Below are positions 57,033-64,000 of a DNA stretch of 64,000 nucleotides, in pieces. The position numbers and the translations under genes were made by a program. The stretch is taken from contig NC_092673.1 in the NCBI RefSeq assembly GCF_964355755.1, forward strand, positions 1,245,001-1,309,000, given 5' to 3'. The stretch is from Antedon mediterranea (lineage: Eukaryota > Echinodermata > Crinoidea > Comatulida > Antedonidae). How positions within the stretch are numbered: position 1 is the stretch's first letter; each line of letters begins with the position of its first letter. The notes beneath the pieces were generated by a model. It worked only from the letters and a program-made list of their open reading frames with translations, was not told the origin of the DNA and did no database searches.

Positions 57033-57175
57033 TAAAGCTTGGTTCCAACTACGCAACGTGACGCAAGCCGCAAAGCAAGCAAATTGACCAAGTACAAGCA
57101 ACAGTTCGAATAATCCATCGCTTTGATTGGTCAATTTGCGGCTGCTTACGTCCTTGCATTCTAGTGGGAACGACA
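57033..57175. mobile_element. MITE family B, copy 6
   Basis: Left TAAAGCTTGGTTCCAACTA, right CATTCTAGTGGGAAC; interior GACCAAGTACAAGCAACAGT and TGATTGGTCAA. Confidence 0.7.
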
Positions 57176-57269
57176 CAAAGCCAATATTATGTTATACAAA
57201 AGAAAAATAAACAATATTTATCATAAAGTAAGTTTATTGAAGGAGTAGGTTAATGATTCATGGCTCATT

Positions 57270-57425
57270 ATAAGCTTGGTTCCAATTATTTGCGCGCAAC
57301 GTAATGGCATATACGCGCAACGAAAGTGAGCTGACCAATCACGGGGACCAATCACAATCAACCAGTATAGTGATTGGTTAAATGGGGTTACGTTGTGTTG
57401 CGGTCGCGTCTTAGCCTAGTAACCA
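57270..57425. mobile_element. MITE family B, copy 7 (diverged)
   Basis: Left ATAAGCTTGGTTCCAATTAT; interior GACCAATCACGGGGACCAAT; right CGTCTTAGCCTAGTAACCAA. Only ~330 bp past the CHT stop codon. Confidence 0.55.
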
Positions 57426-57737
57426 AATGATAATGTAAGCCTATCGACCTATTTTCTTTCCAAACTCAACAGTTGTCTTTATAACACTTAAAAATTAGAT
57501 ATACGTTTTATTGAATCTATTGTGTACACTTAATTAACAAACAGACGGTACATGACGGAGTCTAGCGTTAATACAAATAATGAATAATTATTAAATTTGT
57601 GACTTAATGAGTTTCTCTCTATACTTGCAAATTCGATAATGAATAAATCTTTATCAGTGCTTTATTGTTGAGTAGTCATTCATTGTGATTTAGGCCTACT
57701 TAGCTATAACCCAACATCAACATATACACCTTATCAG

Positions 57738-57743
57738 TTTATT
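57738..57743 (-). terminator. Polyadenylation signal of the choline transporter gene
   Basis: TTTATT on plus is AATAAA on minus, 13 nt beyond the stop codon (57758-57756). A second lies near 57660. The 3' UTR is probably very short or uses the second. Confidence 0.4.
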
Positions 57744-57755
57744 GTGTTTAATAAA

Positions 57756-60700
57756 TCATTCATTATTAGTTAGCATAGATAACCCCACATCAACAGTAAG
57801 ACCATTTTGCGTTTTGAAAGCGTTTTTCCTCTCATCTTCTTCAGATGGAATGTTTGTCACACATTTTAACAGATCCCATTTCTTATCTAAAATATTATTA
57901 GTAAATAAATAATGAAATAGAGCCGATACGACACACAGCGTTGTTAGTGAAACGAGCATCGCAAATGTCCGGAACGGAAATAATTGCTCGCCATTTTCAT
58001 AAAACGGGTATTCTATAAAAGGTTTAAGGCCCAAAAGCGGTTCACCGCCCCCAAGTCGCAGTATCAGCCCGAGAAAATAACCAACAAGCACACCGTACGT
58101 ATTCGAGAAACTGACATACACTACGCAGACGAGTTGAGGGAAAAGTACGACGTATACGAAATCGGAACACAGATAGAAGAGTCCATAAATTGAATCAATT
58201 GTTATTGCTAAAGTACTGGCGATAGTTCCTGAAACCAGAATTGAGCATCTCATAACCCATATGATTTCTCTTTCACTTGCCTTGAAATAGAAAAAAAAAT
58301 ACAATAAGTAAAATTTATTAACAAAAAACAACTTGGTTCCCTTATTCGCAACTCTCGGACGTGTAGACGCAACGTGAGCGAATTGACCAATGACAAGTGA
58401 CAGTTCGAATAATCCATGGCTTGTGATTGGTCAACTCACTTACGTTGCTTTATGTCCTTTTGCTGCTTCTATAGTCGAAACCAAATATAGTTTGTGTAAA
58501 TAATGTGTTCTACAATTTAAAAGAATACAAATATAATTACATTTGGTCTTATTATACGTTTGTATACATTTCTAGCGAACATCGAACTTGTTGAAAGTAG
58601 TGACGAATCGGCTGATGACATCACAGCGGCGCAGACAGCTCCAAGACCGATGATGGAGACAACTTGAGGAGTCAGGTATTGTAGCACTAGAGGAAGTACA
58701 ATGTTGCTGTCTGTGATTTCTTGGCCATACGCGGTCTCATTCCAATCTATACAGCAAACAAGATTTTAAGATAATTAAGTAAATATTTCCTTAAAAGGTT
58801 TTCCATAAGCTTGGTTCCCACTAGCGACGCAACATAAAGGACGTATTGAAGCAAAGTTCTTTATTGCGTAATAACAAGTGGCAACCGACGACGCAACAGT
58901 GCTGCAAACATCGCAGATTTTAATTGATGCAGGTGGGGACAAATAGAATTATTGGAAGGGCATTTTCTAGGTTGCGTACGTTGCGTAGTGGGAACCACGC
59001 TTTATGGTACTAGTTTTAGTTATATCACGGTTTTATCCATAAATGTACTTACTAGTACTAGCTCCAATGGCGCCCATGAGAAACGATGGAATTGTCATAA
59101 TCATGCATCCCGCGGCACCAGCAAACGACAAAATTCGTGCATAACGAGGGGTTTTGGCAGACAAAACACGTTGAAAATACGCCTGCCATGGTACTCCACC
59201 TAGACTCTGAAAATTAAAGCAATTGAGAAAAATAATGAACAATCCTCCAGTGGCAAAACTAGGCCTATAGGAATGTTATTAGCAATGATATTAATCGATT
59301 ATGAAAATGAATCTTTAAACAATGACTATAACAACAGGCGGTGGTGTGGTTTGATTTTATCTGATCCAATCAACCAAGAAGTATAACATGGCCAAAACAA
59401 CTAAAATTTCATATGCATATATGCTGAAAACATCTGTTAACTATAGTTTACAAAGAAGTTATCCGACGTACCAACAGCAAAACACCCTCGATCCAGACAC
59501 CAGTATATTTGTTCTCCCAGGTGCCAAACCAATTCGTCTCTGTGATACTCGTAACATGCTCGTTTGTCATAGCAAATGGAATCGCCAACCACTAAAAATA
59601 CACAAACAAAATAATTCAGACAATTGTAAAGTTATCAAAGTAAGTTAAACTGGAGCAAGATACAGATGCAGATTAAGCCTAAAGCTTTGTTCCAACTAGG
59701 ACGCAACGGAAGGATTTAAACGCAAAGCAAGCGTGTTGATGACCAATGGCAAGTGACAGTTCGAATAATCCATAGCTTGTGATTGGTCAACTCACTTACG
59801 TTGCGTTACGTCCTTGTGCTGCGTCTCTAGTGGGAACCAAGCATGGACTGGAGGACGACAGCTATTATTTATATAAGCTCAGCGTTGTCTTCCATTTTTA
59901 CAAATAAATATGACATTTAAAATAACATTTCAATTCACGTACCAATCCGAAAAATATACAACTTAACTGGAGGACATCAGTATAGGCCACTGAATAAAGT
60001 CCTCCAAAGAGAGTGTAAGACATGGCAATACACGTTGATACGATTATAGCAAGCGTTTTGTCGATACCAAGTATTACACTGAATGTTGAACCTGCAAAAT
60101 ATACGTCATATATATTGAAAGAAAGAACATGTATTCATTAACCATACTTAAGTGAGATATTTCCCTTAAATACTAGGTATTAAACTTAAGTAAATATTTA
60201 AGGATTTCCCAATTAAGTCTTGTTCAGAAAGTGAACGACTACTAGCGGAATTGTAGTCCTAAGATACATTTCACACTTTTAAAATTTTCAGGAATTATAA
60301 AATAAAAGATTACGATATTTACTGTATAAAAGTCAATGTTGGAACTCACCAAGTGCTGCTAGAATGGCGCTTGACCAAAATATTTCTCCAGAATAAGCTG
60401 CCAAAAACATGAGTACACCTACTCGGTCGCCATACTTAATCTGGTATGGATCTAACATGGTTACGTAACGTTGCTTTCTTAGATGGGTAGCAAAGAACAG
60501 TCCATCTTAAAAGACAAGAAATAATAATTATTATCTACAGCTATAATTATTACACCATGCCTATATTTGACTAGTCTAAGTTCTAAAATGTGTTTTGACA
60601 TATACTTCATATATGTATAATTACGGAAGCCCGTTCGGGCCACAAGTTAACTATTATTTTAAAAGCTGTTATGTGGCGGCCGCCACTTAATTATCTGGCG

Positions 60701-62603
60701 GCCGCCACTTAATTATCTGGCGGCCGCCACTTAATTATCTGGCGGCCGCCACTTAATTATCTGGCGGCCGCCACTTAATTATCTGGCGGCAGCCACTTAA
60801 TTATCTGGCGGCAGCCACTTAATTATCTGGCGGCCGCCACTTAATAATTAGTACATGTCCCGTCACGTGACATGTACGTGCATTGGATCAGAGGCGATGT
60901 TGCATATGGAGCGCCATCGCCGCCTCCGGCAGCAAACCTTAATTCTATTCGGCTCTTTTACCATATTACGTTCGGCTCTTTTAGCATTCGGCGTATTTCT
61001 ATTCGGCCCATTTACCATTACGTTCGGCTCTTTCAGTATTCGGCGCATTTCTATTTGGCCCATTTACCATTACGTTCGGCTCTTTCAGCATTCGGCTCTT
61101 TTTTATTCGGCCCATTTACCCTTACGTTCGGCTCTTCACGTGACGGGACATGTATCTGGCGGCCGTCAGATAATTAAGTGGCGGCCGCCAGATAACAGCT
61201 TTTAAAATATAGTTAACTTGTGGCCCGAATGGGCTTCCGTATAATACTTGAGATCAAACAAAAATCAAAACGTTAACACTAACATAAAAAGAGAATATAC
61301 TACAGACTTGGGGAAAGTCAAAACTTAGGCCCACTTTATTGCACAGTGAGATGTTTTATACGTAAAATTAGATGTTGAATTAAAAGAAGTAAAGCACGTA
61401 CTTATAAACAAGCTGAGAGAGTAAGCCCATGGGGCCTGTGCCCAAATTAAGCCAGTATCATAAATCGACTGAGCTGTACCGTTGATATACCCGCCACCAA
61501 CCCATGTTGCTGTAATAGTAATAAAAATATACATATTTATTTACGAATGAAGCAGTTCAGATTAGCATCAAATTAGGTCATTTTCTCTTAATTAAACGCA
61601 GTTTATTAAGAGAAAATTAAATCTTACGTTTGTGGCCGATAGCATAAGGCAATCTAACAACTCTCTTCGCCGCCATAGTTAAGACTATAGTATTATAAGA
61701 ATAGATAAAGATGTATGTCCCCCAAAAGCATGAAAAATTAGATTAATAAAATCAGATTTTGAATAGGCCATTGCAGTTTATTCGCTTTAATTCTGTAGAA
61801 AAAAAATCAACAAACATAATTATTTCATTTATATAAAGACAAAAGAAACGGTTAATTTTAACCAAAAACCTTTGTCTGACAGGCCACAAGTTTATTTAAA
61901 TCTTAAATCTTGGACCAATCAGGGAAGAGCGAGATTGGACCAATCAGGGAAGAGCGAGCTTGGACCAATCAGGGAAGAGCGAGCTTGGACCAATCAGGGA
62001 AGAGCGAGCAAACACTGACCTTCCTTAAAAGTTAGAAGAAGCAAAGGCCGCATGCATGAAAGCCACCCAAAAATTAAATACTAGTAATATATACTTTTGT
62101 AGACAGTGATATTGAAATGTTTACCTTGCCATAAATAAACATACATTTTCTTTCAACTTACCAAAATTGGTGATAAATGTATAAAATGGCAAGTATAAAT
62201 TATTAGCCTAATTAAATTAAAGCATGAAAATATATTCAATTGATTTCAATAAAATAAAAAGAAAACCGTACATACAGTTCTCTTCAAACATCATATAAAC
62301 ACATATTAGTTTCTAATTAGGTATTTTTTTAAAATTATATTTTCAAGGGGACAATATATCTTAAAGTTGATCAATTAGTATAATGCAATTTAATAACGAC
62401 TCAGATTTATAAATTATGATATAATAATAATTATGACCTGTCATAGTAAAAACACCGAGAAACATCCCAATGTTTCGTCCAGCCAGCATGACATCTTCCA
62501 TAGATGATTTTCCTTTATTCTTTCTGGAAGCATAAATTCCAATTGCTAAGATGATGACGTAAAAGATGACGACACCGATAAGACCTCCCCAGTTCACCGC
62601 CAT
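57756..62603 (-). CDS. SLC5A7: High-affinity choline transporter (SLC5A7/CHT1-like), complete, 8 coding exons
   Basis: Exons 62603-62438, 61509-61402, 60505-60350, 60091-59943, 59591-59472, 59206-59053, 58746-58541, 58280-57756; all phases match (527 residues; human CHT1 580). Sodium- and chloride-coupled choline uptake across the presynaptic plasma membrane for acetylcholine synthesis. Family signatures in order: first helix ([17 protein letters not shown]), [121 protein letters not shown]. The SMSSADSS-type helix typical of sodium-solute symporters is intact, so the protein looks functional. The cytoplasmic tail after the last helix is ~40 residues, shorter than in vertebrates. A non-coding first exon probably lies at 63200-~63262, spliced to 62627. 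Several introns hold MITE family B copies. Confidence 0.93.
58331..58485. mobile_element. MITE family B, copy 8
   Basis: Left ACTTGGTTCCCTTATTCGCA, interior AATTGACCAATGACAAGTGA, right TAGTCGAAACCAAATA. In the last CHT intron, ~50 bp from exon 58280. Confidence 0.6.
58806..59004. mobile_element. MITE family B, copy 9
   Basis: Left TAAGCTTGGTTCCCACTAG, right TAGTGGGAACCACGCTTTA. Interior diverged. In the CHT intron between exons 6 and 7. Confidence 0.75.
59680..59843. mobile_element. MITE family B, copy 10
   Basis: Left TAAAGCTTTGTTCCAACTAG, right TCTAGTGGGAACCAAGCA; interior GACCAATGGCAAGTGACAGT shared with copies 6 and 8. In a CHT intron. Confidence 0.75.
60623..61240. mobile_element. GC-rich compound palindromic element (~620 bp)
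   Basis: Outer inverted ends: ACGGAAGCCCGTTCGGGCCA on the left, inverted on the right (TGGCCCGAATGGGCTTCCGT). Inside is a 22-bp tandem array CTGGCGGCCGCCACTTAAT.. (60674-60845, ~7.5 copies, each with a NotI palindrome) that reappears inverted at the right (61152-61196). Then a palindrome GTACATGTCCCGTCACGTGA, and a core of TTCGGCTCTTT / ATTCGGCCCATTTACC units. The two longer forward ORFs are by-products of the repeats. In the CHT intron between exons 2 and 3. Confidence 0.8.
61716..62353. mobile_element. Element with TGTCCCCC ends, copy 2, carrying a CCAAT tandem repeat
   Basis: Begins TGTCCCCCAAAAGCATG and ends AGGGGACA; shares AGATTAATAAAATCAGA and CGGTTAATTTTAACCAAAAA with the copy at 5956. 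It contains four exact-to-near 25-bp repeats TTGGACCAATCAGGGAAGAG.. at 61910-62009. In the first coding intron of CHT. Confidence 0.6.
61910..62009. repeat. 25-bp tandem repeat with CCAAT box, four copies
   Basis: Four head-to-tail units each with ACCAATCAGGGAAGAGCGAG. Two related single units (GGACCAATCAGAGAAGAGCA; TTGGACCAATCATAGAGCGA) lie at ~63326 and ~63373, upstream of the CHT start. These could act as CCAAT/NF-Y-type sites; inference. Confidence 0.75.
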
Positions 62604-63719
62604 GTTTGTTGCAAAAATCGTTCAAATCTTGACAAAATACAAACAAAAACAGTATGAGTTTTATTTTAGAAAATAAACAATTTGAAATGATAACAACAAC
62701 AAGGGCCACACGCATCTATAATCAAGGCTATTATGTTTGTCTCGTTGTATGCCCCATTATAATTATAAAGGACACCTGCAGACGAATATGCAAATAATGC
62801 AACATGCAGACCTAGTAGGCTATTTACATTAATAACTACGTAAACACTACACTGGAAAATTAGTGGATGGATACAGAGGGTCATGCTATGTCAGACCACA
62901 CTTAACATGAATCATATCGCTGTCAAATATAAAATAAATACAAATTTAATCTAATATAATATTCTAAAATAAACACTAAACTCTATATAAGAATATTTAT
63001 TTATTTATATATATTTATAGTTTTAAAACAACCTTTCTATCTATCTATCTAGACATAGTTCATCCATATGTTGAATACCCTAGTCCATGCAGCCGTTAAA
63101 ATTGTATCAAATTGTCCTAAACATTCATAATTTACAGTAGCCTTATAGAATGATATGGTTCTGATGAACTATCCATTTTTCTTATTTATTTATATTTACC
63201 TTCTCCAGAGTAGACGTGTGATGTTAACTTGAGTGGCGAGTGCTTCTAACTGAAACCTGTCAAACATTCAATTATATTTCAAACGATCGCGATGGTTAGC
63301 ATTTTTTTTATCAGTTTTAAATTCGTGGACCAATCAGAGAAGAGCAAGCAAAAGATGATCATCATTAAATCTTGGACCAATCATAGAGCGAACAAAGGCT
63401 GACCTTCCTCGAATCACCGACATTACGTGAAAATAATCAAGATTACAATTCACTAATTAAGTTTTATTTTGTTTGATTGTGTGCTTTAATTCTAGAATGT
63501 TTAGATTATGTAAAATATACAGAAATACCAAATGATCAAATAAACGTATTATCTATTTATTTCTATTTCCATTTATTATTCTTTATTTGAATCATTAGAC
63601 TATATGACGTTGTTTTGTTAAGATGTCGTTAGAATTAAATGTAAAGAAAGTTCAACACGAATCGATTATCGATTTAAATCTTGTAGCAGTGAAGTTTTTA
63701 TAAATAATAATTGTAACCA
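62604..63719 (-). promoter_or_regulatory. CHT 5' region with candidate non-coding first exon
   Basis: Spacer between the two CHT genes. On the minus strand a candidate 5' UTR exon (~63262-63200) ends CTGGAGAAG then GTAAAT, and an acceptor TTTTGTCAAG precedes 62627, 24 nt before the ATG. Upstream lie two ACCAATCA motifs related to the 61910 array. No other ORF is supported. Confidence 0.4.
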
Positions 63720-64000
63720 TCATGGTTTAGACCTAGGCCTAACTATGTCATCCAGACCGACATCTGCCGCCGGTGATGTAATGTTTGTTACGCATTTAAA
63801 AATGTCCCATTTCTTGTCCAGGACATTTTTGGTAAATATGTAGTGAAATAGATAAGAGAAAAGGATAAGTGTTGTTAAGGAGACGAGCATAGAAAATGTA
63901 CGAAACGGAAACAACTGTTCGCCATTATCAAAAAACGGGTATTCTATAAATGGACTGAGACTAAGTAGTGGTTCACCTCCACCGAGTCTTAGTGATAGTC
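63720..64000 (-). CDS. Second, tandem CHT-like gene: 3' end of last exon only
   Basis: Open from the window edge to TGA (63722-63720), 92 residues. It reads [20 protein letters not shown] and [19 protein letters not shown], closely matching the last exon of the neighbouring CHT ([20 protein letters not shown] and [19 protein letters not shown]). The cytoplasmic tail differs: CVTNITSPAADVGLDDIVRP ends the paralogue, versus [16 protein letters not shown] and ~19 more in the complete gene. Same strand, so it is upstream of and tandem to the complete copy. The rest lies outside the window, so intactness is unknown. Confidence 0.9.
   Translation of the reverse strand, partial: LSLRLGGGEPLLSLSPFIEYPFFDNGEQLFPFRTFSMLVSLTTLILFSYLFHYIFTKNVLDKKWDIFKCVTNITSPAADVGLDDIVRPRSKP

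Noticed and set aside
60855-61205. Two ~100-116 codon ORFs in the palindromic element
   Set aside because: They read repeated TTCGGCTCTTT-type units; no transposase or other motif is visible and the reverse strand is equally open.

Overview
The window is animal nuclear DNA: AT-rich, with intron-split genes carrying consensus GT/AG splice sites, AATAAA polyadenylation signals, tRNA-derived repeats and many short inverted-repeat transposons. Gene content (SLF2, PWWP2A/B, a CHT/SLC5A7 pair) and recurrent short AGGCCTA-type runs suggest an invertebrate deuterostome, perhaps an echinoderm. That assignment is inference, not proof. All gene models were built by hand from splice sites and reading-phase continuity.

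Layout, left to right. (1) 1-868, minus: 5' part of an unrecognised gene, two coding exons, running off the left edge. (2) 2237-7134, plus: ten-exon gene for a ~396-residue acidic/Ser-rich protein with a likely coiled coil and a Cys-rich C-terminus, function unknown. (3) ~8626/9151-21508, plus: 18 coding exons for an SLF2 (FAM178A) orthologue, the SMC5/6 localisation factor, with up to three alternative 3' terminal exons reaching 23930. (4) 23931-36299: ~12 kb with no confident gene, full of repeats, but with small phase-compatible minus-strand exons that may be alternative 3' ends of the next gene. (5) 36300-38099, minus: PWWP2A/B orthologue, two exons. (6) 39335-55785, minus: a 29-coding-exon gene for a 1,492-residue protein with an N-terminal membrane anchor, an ARM-like helical repeat array and two SPRY(-like) domains. 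I cannot name it and consider it the most interesting object here. (7) 57756-62603, minus: complete high-affinity choline transporter (SLC5A7/CHT1-like), eight coding exons. (8) 63720-64000, minus: last exon of a second, tandem CHT paralogue that continues past the right edge.

Introns and intergenic DNA are dominated by mobile elements. MITE family A (termini TAAAGCTCTGTCTACAC) has 18 recognisable copies, many with an internal ~20-bp minisatellite; two abut 5' splice sites of the ARM/SPRY gene so that the element end supplies intron bases of the donor. MITE family B (termini AAGCTTGGTTCCCACTAG) has ten copies in two clusters. Other elements are a ~2-kb foldback element with 8-bp direct repeats in SLF2, a TTAA-flanked ~0.9-kb element in the ARM/SPRY gene, and a GC-rich compound palindrome in the choline transporter gene. 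Tandem arrays of 19, 65, 73 and ~183 bp are also present.

The genes do not form one pathway. SLF2 (genome maintenance) and PWWP2A/B (chromatin) are nuclear, while the CHT genes are neuronal membrane transporters. Genes 5 to 8 all lie on the minus strand; SLF2 converges on PWWP2A/B; genes 1 and 2 are divergent with a ~1.4-kb spacer.
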